Notes under the pieces: generated by a model
What the model saw: the letters and a program-made list of their open reading frames with translations, nothing else
What the model was told of the DNA's origin: nothing
Database searches by the model: none
In this document: piece by piece, positions 1 through 10,552 of the stretch
Position numbering within the stretch: position 1 is the stretch's first letter
Layout: each line of letters opens with the position of its first letter
NCBI RefSeq assembly: GCF_004798865.1
Contig: NW_025336010.1
Coordinates: 696,211-760,210, forward strand
Direction of reading: 5' to 3'
Source: Varanus komodoensis
Lineage: Eukaryota > Chordata > Lepidosauria > Squamata > Varanidae
Length of the DNA: 64,000 nucleotides
Position numbers and translations under genes: made by a program

Positions 1-69
1 TATTGATAATAAACTATTGCAAAAGAATAGAGATACAAAATACATAATAAAATAGTCCACTTTGATTCA
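1..69. other. unassigned AT-rich sequence
   Basis: Short AT-rich edge sequence. I see no gene or recognisable repeat in it. Confidence 0.4.
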
Positions 70-263
70 GTAAAAGAATCACAGAATTATAGAGCTGAAA
101 GGCCACTGGGTCCAGCCCCCTGCTGTTGCAGGACACCAAGTCACACCATCCCACTCAGGTGGTGGCCCAGTTCCACCGTGAATGCCCCCAGGGTGGGAGA
201 GCCCCCCACCTCTCCAGGCAGCCAGTTCCACTGCCATATTGCTGACAGTGGGGAAGCCTTTTC
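70..263 (-). repeat. CR1 3' tail, minus orientation
   Basis: The plus strand begins AATCACAGAATTATAGAG and contains the tract with GTCCAGCCCCCTGCTGTTGC. On the minus strand this is the end of a CR1 LINE, whose tail resembles the GATTCTATGATTCT terminus known from avian CR1. Related tails occur at 1345, 17295 and 49575. It stops at 264, where a CR1 of a different subfamily begins on the opposite strand. Confidence 0.7.
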
Positions 264-475
264 AGTGCAGCGCAGGGCCACAAGGTCGGTGGCCGGTTTG
301 CAGGGGATGCCATTTGAGGCGAAACTGAGGGGACTGGTCTCTTCAGCCTGGAGAAGAGGAGACTCAGAGGGGATCTGTTGGCGACATACAGGTATGTGAG
401 GGGGTGTCACACGGAGATGGGTAGAGACCTGCAGAGGAAGGCAGGACACGCTCCAATGGAGCTGCCCCGCTGTTA
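264..475 (+). repeat. CR1 3' region fragment, plus orientation
   Basis: This stretch matches the reverse-transcriptase C-terminus of the CR1 copies at 31520-31720 and 45610-45800. It includes VQRRATRSVAGLQGM and the downstream coding of the tract AGGTATGTGAGGGGGTGTCA. It is truncated at both ends and diverged. Confidence 0.75.
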
Positions 476-1344
476 ACATGCAGAAAAGGGTCTCAAATAG
501 CTTTGGGCAGTGGACAGACGCTGAACTTGCAACTGCTGTGGATGCTCTCACAAAATGGCTGTCCTGGCGAGTTTGCCCATTCTCCAACGATGGACCTGGC
601 TGCAGGGTAAAAGGCTTGGAGGTCAAAAGAAAAAGTCAGCAGAGGGAGGGGGCGATTGGTGCACGAAGCCTTCAGCAGGCACTGCTGAGGAGTCCTCAGG
701 CACTGGAGCATTTGGCCGTTTTTAAAATTTATTGACAGGTATTTATAGGCCGCCTATAACTGTTGATTGCTGGCAGCAAAACGGTTCTCCAGCAGGATGC
801 ACCTCTGGCTGGAGCCACGAGGACTCTTCTTGTGCTGGCCTTCCATCTGCCTGAGGCGCCCTGCCTCCCCCTCACCACAGAAGCAAGTGCACCCGGGGGT
901 GGGACCGCCGGCCCCCAGGGAGGCAATGGCGTGTCCCCCTGCAAGATGGCAGGCACTTCACGAGCGGAGCCGGCTGGAGCCAGGGCAAGGCCCAATGGCC
1001 CGGGAGGCCCCTTCCAACTCACTCTGGTTCGGTGCTTCTGCTTCTAAGAGGGGAACGCCACGTCTGGGACAGAGGCCGAGCGCCTCCCCGGCCCTGGGGA
1101 GCAGCGGTGCTTCCAGAGGCAGACAGAAAACCCGCACAGAGTCTCCTTTCCAAAAGAGTCCTTCGTGGCCCAGGTCCCCCGGCAAGGCCGGTTCCTGCAG
1201 CACCCCTTAAGCGAGGGGCTACTGACGATTCCTGGGTGGCGCTTGGGGGGCTCCAGCTCGTAAGACTTCCTGGGCTGGTCTCGGGCACCGGTGGCCCCGG
1301 CTCCTCTACTCCTCCGACAGTACCTGTTCTCAGCCGCTCGCCTG
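476..1344. other. GC-rich unassigned stretch with a CR1 scrap
   Basis: No gene is apparent. Around 957-1050 there is a short piece of a CR1 3' end in plus orientation (CGAGCGGAGCCGGCTGGAGC, then a CTTCCAACTCACTCT tract). The GC-rich portion from about 1050 to 1330 has open frames on both strands without recognisable protein content. The 1100-1300 part could be a degraded CpG island or repeat. Confidence 0.4.
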
Positions 1345-2150
1345 CACTTGGAATCACAGAATCATCTACTAGTGCAGTTAGAAGGGACCATGAATGCCAC
1401 TGGGTCCAGTCCCCTGCTGTTGCAGGACACCAAGCTGCACCATCCCACTCAGGCGGTGGTCCAGTTCCGCCTGGAATGCCTCCAGTGTGGTAGAGCCCCC
1501 CACCTCTCCAGGCAGCTGGTTCCACTCTCACATTGCTGACAGTGGGGAAGCCTTTCCTGCTGTCCAGCCTGAATCTGGGTTGCTGCAGTTTGAATTGATT
1601 ATTCCGTGTCCTNNNNNNNNNNNNNNNNNNNNNNNNNNNNNNNNNNNNNNNNNNNNNNNNNNNNNNNNNNNNNNNNNNNNNNNNNNNNNNNNNNNNNNNN
1701 NNNNNNNNNNNNATAGGGAACCCTAGCTACCCCTTCTCCAGTTGTCTGGCACTTCTCCTATCTTCCAAGATTCGTCAAAGATAATAACCAGTGGTTCTGA
1801 GAGTTCCTCCACTAGCTCTTCTGTGGCTCTGGGATGGAGTTCGTTGGGCCCTGGAGATCTGAAAGTGTTCATTCCATCTAGGTATTCCTTGACCATTTCT
1901 CTGTCCATCTTGGGCTGCCATCTCTCTCTTCCAGCCAGAACTTCCTCTTGATTGCAGACTTCCTTGTGGGAGAAGACTGAGGCGAAGTAGAAGTTGAGCA
2001 TTTGTCTTTTCCTTGCTGTCTGTCAGCACGCTGCCATCCACTTTAAGTAGCTGGACACCCTTTTCTTTCTCACATCTTTATTTCTGCGTGTATCTGAAGG
2101 CTTTCCTTAGGTTGTTCTTAGCATCCCTTGCTATTCTCAGTTCATTTTCT
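1345..2150 (-). repeat. CR1 LINE with internal gap, minus orientation
   Basis: The 3' tail lies at 1345-1612 on the minus strand. Past the 100-N gap, 1713-2150 encodes CR1 reverse-transcriptase entry sequence, including FRSPGPNELHPRATEELVEE and WKIGEVPDNWRRGS. In an intact CR1 these two parts are separated by over 1 kb of reverse-transcriptase coding sequence. Either the element is internally deleted or the missing part lies in the gap. Confidence 0.75.
1613..1712. other. assembly gap (100 N)
   Basis: Exactly 100 N, the usual placeholder for a gap of unknown size. It sits inside a minus-strand CR1 LINE. Confidence 0.99.
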
Positions 2151-2990
2151 GTCCCTACCACAACTGAGGAGCAGGTGCTCCTGATCCAGAAGGATCTGGG
2201 CAGAGTATGGAAGTGGGCAGAGGATAACAGGTCATGCACTTGGGATACAGAAATAGGTATCATAAGTACAGGTTAGGGGGCAAGTAGCTGGAGAGCAGCA
2301 CTTGTGAAAGGGACCTCGGGGTGCTGGTTGACTGCAGGCTAAACATGAGCCAGCAGTGTGATGCGGTGGTCAAAAGGGCGAATGCCACCCTTGGTTGCAT
2401 AGCCAGAAGTGTGGCTTCTAGGCCGAGAGAGGTATTACTACCACTCTATACAACTCTGGTGTGCCCACAACTGGAGTATTGTGCTCAGTTCTGGGCTCCA
2501 AAGTACAGGAAGGATATAGCCAGGTTAGAGTCAGTGCAGTGTAGGACCACGAGGATGGTGGCCGGATTAAAGGAAAAGATGCATGAGGCAAGACTGAGGA
2601 ACTGAATGAGGTCTTTTCAGCCTGGAGGAGACTCAGAGGGGACCTGTTGGTGACATACAGGTATGTGCGGGGTTGTCATGTGGAGACTGTGTCATGACCC
2701 TTTTTCCCCTGCAGTGAAGGGCCGGATGTGTTCCAAAGGAGCAAAGCTCAGGGAAGCAAGATTCAGGGTGGATGTCAGAAATTACTTCCTGACAATTAGG
2801 ACGCCTTGGGTATGGAATGGGTTTCCATGGGAGGTGGCTGAAGCCCCATCAGTGAGGGTGTTCAAGGACAGGCTGGACGTTCACATGGTAGGCATGACTT
2901 GAGTGGAGCCGGCTGGAGCTGGGCATCTGAGTAGATGGCCCAGGGGGCCCCTTCTGACTCACTCTGTTTCTATGCTTCTGTGTTTGTATG
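2151..2990 (+). repeat. CR1 LINE 3' end, plus orientation
   Basis: The translation runs through TTEEQVLLIQKDLGRVWKW, then VDCRLNMSQQCDAVVKRANA, TLGCIARSVASRPREVLLPL and YTTLVCPQLEYCAQFWAPKY. This is the C-terminal third of CR1 ORF2. It ends in the subfamily tail with TTTCTATGCTTCTGTG near 2980. Several frameshifts interrupt the frame. It is head-to-head with the minus-strand CR1 at 1713-2150. Confidence 0.88.
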
Positions 2991-2994
2991 TCTC

Positions 2995-3300
2995 TGTGTT
3001 ATATCCTTGACGGGCCTGGGCAGTTCTTGCAAACTCAAGGCCGACATTTCCTTTATGACATCATTTTATCTAATATTTGGGTTTCCTTTTCTTCTGCCTT
3101 CAACCTTCTCTAGCACTGTTGTCTTCTCCACTGAGTCTTGCCTTCTCATGATGTGCCCAAAGTACAACAGCTTCAGTTTTGTCAATCTTGCTTCCAGGGA
3201 AAGTTCTGATCTAATTTGATCTCAGATCTTCCGGTTTGTCTTCCATATCCTCCAGCAGCAGGTTTCAAAAGCATCAAAGCTCCTTCTGACATCATTGACA
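2995..3300 (-). repeat. RTE-clade LINE 3' end
   Basis: The minus strand reads, with frame breaks, KLLYFGHIMRRQDSVEKTT and VEGRRKGNPNIR, the C-terminal signature of RTE-type reverse transcriptases. A related family lies at 15889-16490. It is heavily decayed. Confidence 0.65.
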
Positions 3301-3899
3301 CCGGCTGCTCTGCTCCTCCTCCTCTTTCTCACCATTCCTGTAATTGGCCAGTTTGACAAGCAAAGAAAAGCAGGGAGCAAGAGGCAGGCCCCTGCTGCGC
3401 CCCTTTCTTCTCACCGCCCTGTCTGGGCCCGAGTGAGGCACGGGTGAAAGGCTGCGTGGGTGAAGGGCTCAGGCTGGTGGCAGGTGTCGTGCGCGGTCCC
3501 TGCCAGGGTGTGGGCCCACGGCAGGGACCCAACTGTGTCCGCCAGCCCTGTGCATTTGGGGTACGCCGGGCAAGGGCTCGTTAAGAAGAAGCAAGAAAAT
3601 AAGTATGTACAAAGTGGTTTCCACATAAGACTACATTAGCTAAAAAGCAGCAATACCTGAGGAGTAAGTTCAGTGTTAGCTGATCAAAAAATGCTGCAAT
3701 GAAGCGCAGCTTTCCTTCCTCCCTGCTCCGAGTGCAGCATTCCTTCCAAGAGCTTCCAGGGCAGCTCTTGCTTCCCTTTCTAGCACCGCAAGCTCTTCCT
3801 CAAAGAATTCCTCTTCAAAAGACTCCACTACTTTTTATCTCATCTGTAACTGAAACAACTTCTAGTAAGTGCAAAAGATGAACCTGCAAATCAGGACTG
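3301..3899. other. unassigned intronic sequence
   Basis: No gene, RNA or recognisable repeat is seen. It should be intronic or downstream sequence of RAB36. The base composition changes from GC-rich near 3400-3550 to AT-rich afterwards. Confidence 0.4.
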
Positions 3900-4215
3900 C
3901 ATCTGATATTTGTAAAACAAATTAACTAACTAAAATCATGACTGAAGAAGAATTCCATAACTTTCTTGTCAGCAATGAAGCAACTGAAATTGTGAATAAT
4001 TTTGTATCTCTTTTCTCAGTCATCAATTCAGATGGAGATGGCAGGAAAGACATTTGAAGGAGTCTGAAACTGGAAGGGCAGCAATGAAAGATCATCAAAT
4101 GGGAGCATGATCAAGACCAGGATCATTCACACTACTGTATTCCTGAACATTATCTAAAAGCTGGGCAGTATATTTTGGATGCCATGAATAGGCTTGGTTG
4201 CCATACATCAGAAGT
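3900..4215 (+). repeat. RTE-clade LINE fragment
   Basis: The stretch includes FLSAMKQLKL and a region resembling the VFPIMYGCESW part of RTE elements, in the same order as 15900-16150. It is too decayed for a precise subfamily. Confidence 0.5.
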
Positions 4216-4839
4216 CACTTGACAGCAGCGCGTAACATATTCTTCCATACGTTGTTTCACCTTCCATGTATTTTATCCCCGTCGGATGTTATATTCACCT
4301 TTTGTTCTTTCAGCGTTCTTAATCTAGGTCTGAATTTACCTTCGATCTCAGGATCCAAACCCTGCCTTGGTCACCTTTTGCTTTTACATTTGCTTCTGCT
4401 CCTCACCTCTCCTTAGCAATGGTGGCGGTTTCTTTGGCCATCCATCCAACCGTTTTTCTTTATGGCGACCAGAACTGTCTTTTTGCATTCTTCCCTATTA
4501 AGGTCTCTGGTTTCAGTCCACAGTTCTCCACGTTCGCAGAGGAGTTCAGCAATGCACACCTGTTTGCTCTGTCCCTCACACAGCCACCATGTGCCATTAA
4601 GGCCTCAAGACACCCCTGCCGTGGGTTTTCTCCTGCAGCCCGAGCACCCTGCTGGCGCAATCCCTCTCCACCTTCCTCTCTCTCTCTCTCTCTCTCTCAC
4701 TGCTAATGGACTTAGACTGCCAGGGTAGCGTCACAGCCGAGCCCTTTTCCTTCTGTAGCTTTTATGGCTAAATGGATTTATTTCCTTGCACATTTTCTCA
4801 GGAAGCTACTTTCCACATCTGGTTGGACTACAGTGCATG
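4216..4839. other. unassigned sequence with a CT microsatellite
   Basis: A simple (CT)n run occupies about 4675-4699. The rest is unassigned. The minus strand has a patch reading ENCGLKPETLIGKNAKRQFW that looks like decayed transposon coding sequence, but I cannot name the family. Confidence 0.4.
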
Positions 4840-5087
4840 AGAGCCGGTGCAGTGCGGTGGTGAACAGCGCAGGACTGTGACTCAGGCGATCCAGATTCGA
4901 GTCCCCGCGCAGCCACAAGGCCCACTGGACAACTTGGGGCCAGCCGCAAACTCTCAGCCCAACCTACCTCACAGGGTTGCTGTTATGAGGATAAGATTGA
5001 GAGGAGGAGGGGGGAGGGGGAGGAAAGCGATTCTGAGTTCTTCAAAAAAAAGGGAAAAGGCAGGGTACAAATCTAGTAAATAAATAA
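4840..5087 (+). repeat. tRNA-derived SINE (Sauria-like)
   Basis: The head has pol III promoter-like boxes: an A box in the GTGCAGTGCGGTGGTGAAC region and a B box in GATTCGAGTCCCCG. The body holds CTACCTCACAGGGTTGCTGT, typical of squamate tRNA-derived SINEs. It ends in a tail with GGCAGGGTACAAATCTAG and AAATAAATAA. These are features of the Sauria SINE family, which is mobilised by BovB-like LINEs. It is a SINE and not a tRNA gene, because there is no cloverleaf downstream of the B box. Confidence 0.8.
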
Positions 5088-5250
5088 TCTGCTGCCTGCA
5101 CATCACCCCTCTATTTCTGGGTTAACTGAGCACAGATGCATACATGTGAGTACACAGATGTGAATGAACAACACCATTTCAATCAGAGATGCCTTAACAC
5201 CTCATTCTTGCTACATTAAAGTGTTCCACGAGTTGCACATTCCAACTTAC

Positions 5251-5352
5251 ATCTGAAGACTGTACGGGACTCCAGCTACCTCAAAGCGTTCAATTTCAAA
5301 ATCCACTCCAATGGTTGCCTTATAATCTCGGTTAAAAACATCTTTACAAAAC
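5251..5352 (-). CDS. RAB36: RAB36, switch I/effector exon (last one in window)
   Basis: A 102-nt exon with acceptor ttacag|G and donor AT|gtaagt. It encodes RFCKDVFNRDYKATIGVDFE followed by IERFEVAGVPYSLQ and two bases of an Ile or Met codon. DYKATIGVDFE is the switch I/effector loop with the magnesium-coordinating Thr. Human RAB36 continues with WDTAGQE (switch II). I see no such exon between 5250 and 1, so the gene runs off the left edge. Only about the first 110 residues are encoded in this window, and the 100-N gap at 1613 is too uncertain in true size to exclude a hidden exon. Confidence 0.95.
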
Positions 5353-5730
5353 CTGTAATAAGGAAAAGGGGGTTCACATGGCATTTCCAACTTTTCCAGA
5401 GGAGGTTATGAATCCAGTGCAACTACTCTTGGCTTCATGGTCAAACTGCAACCCAGGCACTATTACACAAAGAGCATTTCCTTTCCTACTTTTGCTCTAC
5501 ATAGACACCATGTAGCATTATGATATTGAGCACAAAGACAGCATTTCCCTTTGTTTTCAGAAATAATACCCCATCTTCCGTGCTCTGAAATTATTGCTGA
5601 AAATACCGATTGAAAATGGAAGCAGAACTGGAGGGTCACAAGAAACACATAAATAACCATAAACAGGGGACGAAAGGCACACATTGAATCTCTTGTATCA
5701 AGAGATTCTATTTAGAGGAGGAAATCCATG
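5353..5730. other. RAB36 intron, unassigned
   Basis: Intronic sequence upstream of the switch I exon on the minus strand. Nothing else is recognised. Confidence 0.5.
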
Positions 5731-5734
5731 TTTC

Positions 5735-6195
5735 GTCATGGACGCAAGCCTTACTTAGCACTTCCCTTATATTCCTACCTGGACCCTCATACCTTCAACA
5801 GAGGTCCTTCTTCGAGACCCACCTTTGAAGGAAGCAAGGAAGGTGGATGTGAGGGGAAGGGCCTTCTCAGCAGGAGTGCCTCATTTACAGAACCAACTGC
5901 CTGGCACCAACACTTGATACATTCTGGTGGCCGGTCAAAACCTTCTTATTCTCTCATTATTTTAACTGCTGATTTAAGATGTGTTTTTATATTTGTTTTT
6001 ATTATAATGATTGGCTGATTCAGTTCAATATGTTGTTATTTGTTCTGCGTTATAGCTGTTCATCCTGGTTTTGTTGGTATTCTTGCATAAGTTTTTGGCT
6101 GCTTGTTATGGTATTTCAATGTTTGGTTATTGGTGAACTGTTGTGAGAGCAATGTGCTGAGGGAATGGTATATAAAAATTTAAATAAGTAAATCT
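5735..6195 (+). repeat. L2 LINE 3' end
   Basis: The translation passes through LLRDPPLKEARKVDVRGRAF and SAGVPHLQNQLPGTN. This is the L2-type C-terminus also seen at 36580 and 53592. It is followed by an AT-rich 3' UTR and the tail GAATGGTATATAAAAATTTA, and lies within the RAB36 intron. Confidence 0.7.
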
Positions 6196-6275
6196 CATTA
6201 ACTCAGTCATATTTACCTCTGAATTATAGGAGTTATCCATGTTATACTCGGGAGGAGGAGGGAGAGAGACAAATT

Positions 6276-6340
6276 AATCTAGGGTTTATTATTATTAATA
6301 AACCCTAATTATTATTAGGGTAACAAACCCTAATTATCAT
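6276..6340. repeat. AT-rich palindrome with CCCTAA motifs
   Basis: AGGGTTTATTATTATTAATAAACCCT-type symmetry forms a near-perfect hairpin at about 6280-6306. It is followed by further TTAGGG and CCCTAA units in both orientations. It is a simple-sequence palindrome in the RAB36 intron. Confidence 0.6.
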
Positions 6341-6964
6341 TTTCATATGCTAGTTTAATGAAAACATGAGCAAAGTGAAAATTCTTGTGGGCTAGCGAAA
6401 AACTACCACCACCACCACAGGAGCATTCTAACTGGCAAGAGGGCTGATGTACAGGAAGCATGGAGGGCAGAACTGCTTTCCTTTGTTTGTGGTGCAAGAA
6501 GTTAAGTCCAGGAACCTTCACTTGTAGGATCCATTTGACTTAATTCTCCTCTTAAGCTAAAGTATCACCAGTCTTCTTTCTATCGGGGAGAAAGTCCAGT
6601 TTTCAAGATGTGCAGTTAAAAACGACTCTTTCCAAGTTGCTGAGGGACGGGACTGCAAAAGCTGCTTTTGAACAACAGAATGTCCTCCCTCCCTCACAAG
6701 GATCAGGAAGTGCAAGGGTGTGTGGCTAGAAGCGAACACGAGCATCGCCCCACACCCAGCCCTCAAGACAGGGTCTCCAAAGGAACCAAGGCCTTGCACC
6801 CTCCCAGGCACCCCGCAAGGTCCCCGCTGACAGACGGCAATGAGCTCATGTGGATTTACAGCAGGGTAAACTGGTTGACTGGAACAGCCAAACAGCAGCA
6901 GTTAATCACTGCCCTTTAGGCTGGAAAGACAGACATTCTGACTGAAACTGGGTGTTAAAACTTA
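6341..6964. other. RAB36 intron, unassigned
   Basis: No gene or clear repeat. A short (CCA)n patch lies near 6405-6418. Confidence 0.4.
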
Positions 6965-6970
6965 CCATAC

Positions 6971-7036
6971 CTGTTGATAAGACTTGTTTTTCCAACACAA
7001 AGGTCTCCCACTACAACCACCTTGGATATTTTTAGC
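6971..7036 (-). CDS. RAB36: RAB36, P-loop exon
   Basis: A 66-nt exon with acceptor gttgcag|G and donor CAG|gtatgg. It encodes G-LKISKVVVVGDLCVGKTSLINR across its borders. GDLCVGKTS is the Walker A/P-loop that binds the GTP phosphates, including the conserved Lys-Thr pair. It differs from the human exon, as I recall it, mainly by Cys for Tyr in the loop and Asn for His near the end. The exon completes the split Gly codon from the preceding exon and begins the split Arg codon of the next one. Confidence 0.95.
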
Positions 7037-8416
7037 CTGCAACAAACATTTTCACATAGTCAGGAACATCAAAAAAGCATGGTAATAGCATTTTTAGGAC
7101 CACCTGGAGGTGGCAAAATGGCACGCGGGCTTTCAAGTCCCCAGCGAGAGAGAGGCTGGAAGGAACGCGCCTGATGAGGCCACTCCAGTCTGGCTGGTGT
7201 AAGAATGAGAGGGGAGGGGAGCTGCGTGGGCCAGGCAGGGAAGGTCGAGCAGGCACCATCAGGATGGAGGCTGTTGGGTGGAAGACACATTTCCATTTGC
7301 ACGGCGGGCCGCTAGGACAAGAAAGCAGCCAAAGAAATCCTTATTCAAGCCAGTCATTATTTATATCTCTATCCAGTGCTATGCAGGTCCCTTGTGAGAA
7401 ATAGCATGAAATTAAGGGAAGCACAGTAGCCAAAGCTGGAGATCCATTTGGATAATGCACGAGGGAAAGAGTGAAAACAATTCTTGGCCCTTGGGCTTCA
7501 AGCCAAATCACAAAACAGTGGGAGGGCCTTTTCTCTTTCCCCTCGTGCTCTCCTGACATTCTTCTTCTGTTCTTCTCCTTGCAGCAGATCCCTTCCTGCT
7601 CCTCTTGTTCTCTCATCCTCACAGAGGGTCAGAGGCCAGAGGAGTGATGGAAGCCCCTAACGGGGCAGCCACGACGACAGAGTACAGGACAACACATGCA
7701 GACCTGGCCCTGCCTATCTCCCTGACAGTGCCACCAGGGCTGTGGGCCACCCTGGGCCCAGTGCCTCCGGCCCCCAGCCCACACCCCCGGTCCTCTTGAG
7801 CTCTGTGCTCACCATTCCACGCATGAGCACATACCTTGCTACCTGCATGCATGCGCCACACCTGCAAGTCTCGGAAACCCTCTGGCCCTGTATGCAAATG
7901 GGCTGCAGAGACACGTTCTTAGACAGAAAGAAATCCCGCCTTGTTGAGTTTTAAGGGCTGAGCAACTGGCTGACAGCAAGTGGTGGCAGGGCCCCTTGTG
8001 TCCCACATGCCCACGGAGCCCCAGTGTCACTGTCCACAGGGCCAAGCATCCTACTTCTGTTTGGAAGGCACTTCCCCAAAATGTCACCCCAAGTTACATT
8101 TGGGGGACTACGAACAGAAAAACACATGGATCTGACTGTATCCTTGGGTGTGCTTTGTCCTTGAGCTACTGAGGCAGTCCAGAGCGAGAAGGACACAGGC
8201 CTCCAGCCAGCGAGAGACTGGCTTGGCCACAGCAATCATGGGAACATTCCTGCTCCTTGGGAGCAGCAGAATATGCCAAATGCGGCTGAGAGCCCAAGTA
8301 GCCCAAGGTGACCAAGAGGAGGGACAGTAAGCAAGCAGACTGGAAAAGCTAAGAAACTGGTCTCTATACATATTTATTATGCAGCTAAGCGTAGGCTTTC
8401 CTGAATGGAGACTTAC
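7037..8416. other. RAB36 intron between P-loop and second coding exons
   Basis: 1,380 bp of mostly unique-looking sequence. I see no second gene. The open frames on both strands show no recognisable protein. Confidence 0.5.
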
Positions 8417-8508
8417 CCGATAGGCCCAGTATTCCGGTGCTGACAGGCATTTCTCACTTGAGCATGGAAGTGATCCTTGAACTGGAGGCAGGCCTCAGGC
8501 GTATACCC
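8417..8508 (-). CDS. RAB36: RAB36, second coding exon
   Basis: The exon is 92 nt, with acceptor ctgcag|GGG and donor CGG|gtaagt. It encodes GYTPEACLQF, then KDHFHAQV, then RNACQHRNTGPI plus two bases of a glycine codon. It corresponds to the human segment beginning WYTPEACLQ and ending RRNTGTVG. This is the N-terminal extension before the GTPase core, a feature shared by RAB34 and RAB36. Phase 0 in and phase 2 out fit both neighbours exactly. The open reading frame continues upstream of the acceptor, but the protein match stops at the splice site, so the extension is intronic. The intron to the previous exon is about 8.0 kb and contains the L1 and RTE insertions. Confidence 0.93.
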
Positions 8509-8929
8509 CTGCAGGGAGGCAGACAGGCAGAAGTAGCAGCTGTTTGGCTCTGCTGAAGCAGCAGCTGCGCCACCGTCCCTTGCGGCAAGATTGCCAGGTC
8601 CCGGCCAAAGCCTGTTCTGGGCTCCTGGAGGCAAGGTCCCAGGGAACCCCCCAAGAAGAGCCTGCAGCACTAGAAAGGGCAGTGAAAGCTGCTCCGAAAG
8701 CACCTGGGAGCAGGGAGTGCGCAGAGTGGGAAGCATGCCTACCAAGCCACCCCAAACCACAGGGGCCGAATTTGTCCAAACTCTGCCAACAAATATGGAA
8801 AGCAAAACAACTGGAAGCGCCCAATGCACATCCCAGTTCCCAACCGAGGGGGTGCTAAGGCGTGTGTGACCAGCGGACCTTTGCACGGATTTCCCATGCA
8901 AGCAAAGTGCTGGTCAAGGTGTTGTAGCA
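8509..8929. other. RAB36 intron, unassigned
   Basis: Sequence just upstream of the second coding exon. It is open in one minus-strand frame continuous with the exon, but homology stops at the acceptor. No repeat is recognised. Confidence 0.5.
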
Positions 8930-9485
8930 AACCATTTGACCCAATATGGAAGGAGACGAGCCAATCAGTCAAGCTGGATTCCAAAAGGGAAGAGGCCTCT
9001 GAGACTGTATTACAACTATACACTTGCCACTGGAATTTCAGAAAAAGATCTGTCTGTGCTTCACAGACTACAGCAAAGCTTTCGACTACGTGATCACTAT
9101 AAGATATGCATGGTCCTCGGAGAAATGGGCATGCCCCAGCACTGGACTGTCCTTCTGCACCATCCGTATTGTGGACAAGAAGCTGCTGTTGGGACAGAAT
9201 AGGGAGAAACTGAATGGTTTCTTACAGGCAAAGGCATCACGCAAGAATGTATCTTATCTCCTCACTGTTCAATCTGCATGTGGAACAAGTTGCATAAAAA
9301 GCTGGATTAAGACTGGAAGGGGAAGGAGAGAAAATTGGTGGAAGAGCCATCAGAAATGCAACATATGTATATGGCGATACCATACTGCTGGGAGAAAGCA
9401 GTGACGCACTGAAACGACTCCAGAGGACAGAAAAGGGGAAGGTGCACAGCAGGACTGCAGCTGAACAAGAAGAAAACAAAGATCT
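8930..9485 (+). repeat. RTE-clade LINE, 5' portion of a copy split by L1
   Basis: With frame changes it reads KKICLCFTDYSKAFDYV, then EMGMPQHWTVLLHHPYCGQE, TGKGITQECILSPH and ending AAEQEENKDL. This is the reverse transcriptase of an RTE-type element related to BovB. It continues after the L1 at 15889. The element is 5' truncated and has several frameshifts and stops. Confidence 0.75.
9467..9485 (+). repeat. L1 target-site duplication, left copy
   Basis: AAGAAGAAAACAAAGATCT, 19 bp, is repeated exactly at 15870-15888 and delimits the L1 insertion. Confidence 0.93.
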
Positions 9486-9627
9486 AGAGGAATTCAAGAT
9501 GGCGTCGGAACGAGACGGCTGTGATTAATGGAGCTCCTGTTATCACGCCGGTATTGCTTGGCAGCAAGTTGTGGGAGACTCATCTAAGTCCTGTCGGGGC
9601 GAAGACAGATTGCCTGGCATTCTTTCT

Positions 9628-9686
9628 TTTGGTTGGTGTGGGACGGCAATCCCATATCTTGGTTGGTGTGGGACGGCAATCCCAAA
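9628..9686 (+). repeat. 33-base tandem duplication in L1 5' UTR
   Basis: Two adjacent units share TTGGTTGGTGTGGGACGGCA followed by ATCCCA. Reiterated short units in the 5' UTR are common in L1 promoters of many vertebrates. Confidence 0.8.
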
Positions 9687-10552
9687 TTCAGGCATTTCTC
9701 AACCGGGCAACACAGGGGTTTTTTTTAGCCCCTTCCAGTTCTCGACATCTGATGGATTAATTAGCTTATTTTAGCCAGATAAGCATCGGACGGCTGGTAA
9801 GCATTCTTATTTCTTATTTCTTTTCGCAATACTACCCGTGAAAAAGCTGTATCTGTTCATAATTGGCTTAAAGAAGAAAGAGAAAGCCCTCCCAAAGTTT
9901 TTAAGCGGCAACTGATATAGGAGAGAATGTGAAGACTTTTATCTGAACTGAAGCCGAAGAAAAAGATTTTCCTTCTAATCTCTCTAAGGGCGAAAAGCAA
10001 ATGAATAATTACTGTGGAATTAAATTATAGAAGATTAAAAGGTAGAGTGATCATTTTGGATACCTGTTTGGACTTCTGCCAAGACTAACTGGACACTTGC
10101 CAGGATAATTTTTGTGTTACGTGATGTTTTCCTCTCTACTGTGATGAATTTCTGGAGAGCATTTTTACTTTCTTTTTGCAATATTACCTGTGGAAAAACT
10201 ACATCTGTTCTTAATTGGCATAAAGGAAGAAAAGCCCCTAATTTGCCGGTGGCCATTTTTGGCCAGCTTCCATTTTTTCTGGGACTCCTGCCAAAAAGAA
10301 GCTGGACACTGACATTTCTTTCATTTTTTTTAAATAGCATTTTGCTGCCACCCGGTGGCTATTGGAATTATTGCAAGCTACTTTCATTTTTGTTTCTCTT
10401 TTTTTTTCTTTTTAATATTTTATTCAATTTATATTTTTTCTCCTCTTTTTTTTCTTCTTCCCTTTCTACTGTTTTTCTTTTCTTTTCTTTTCTTTTTTTC
10501 TTTTTTTTTTTTTGCTGTTATATTGAAACTTCTTTGGTGAACAACTTTCATC

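Noticed and set aside
4847-4905. A tRNA gene with A and B boxes
   Set aside because: The B box is present, but there is no acceptor-stem or cloverleaf pairing and the sequence runs into a SINE body and tail, so it is a tRNA-derived SINE.
8509-8901. Extension of the RAB36 second coding exon through the upstream open frame
   Set aside because: A good acceptor (ctgcag) sits exactly where similarity to RAB36 begins, and the phase 0 join to the first coding exon reproduces the known FPK-xYTPEAC sequence.
9628-9686. CRISPR-like direct repeats
   Set aside because: Only two adjoining units exist, in a vertebrate L1 5' UTR; there are no spacers and no cas genes.
10355-10540. A membrane protein suggested by a Phe-rich open frame
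   Set aside because: It is the translation of a T-rich tract in the L1 5' UTR.
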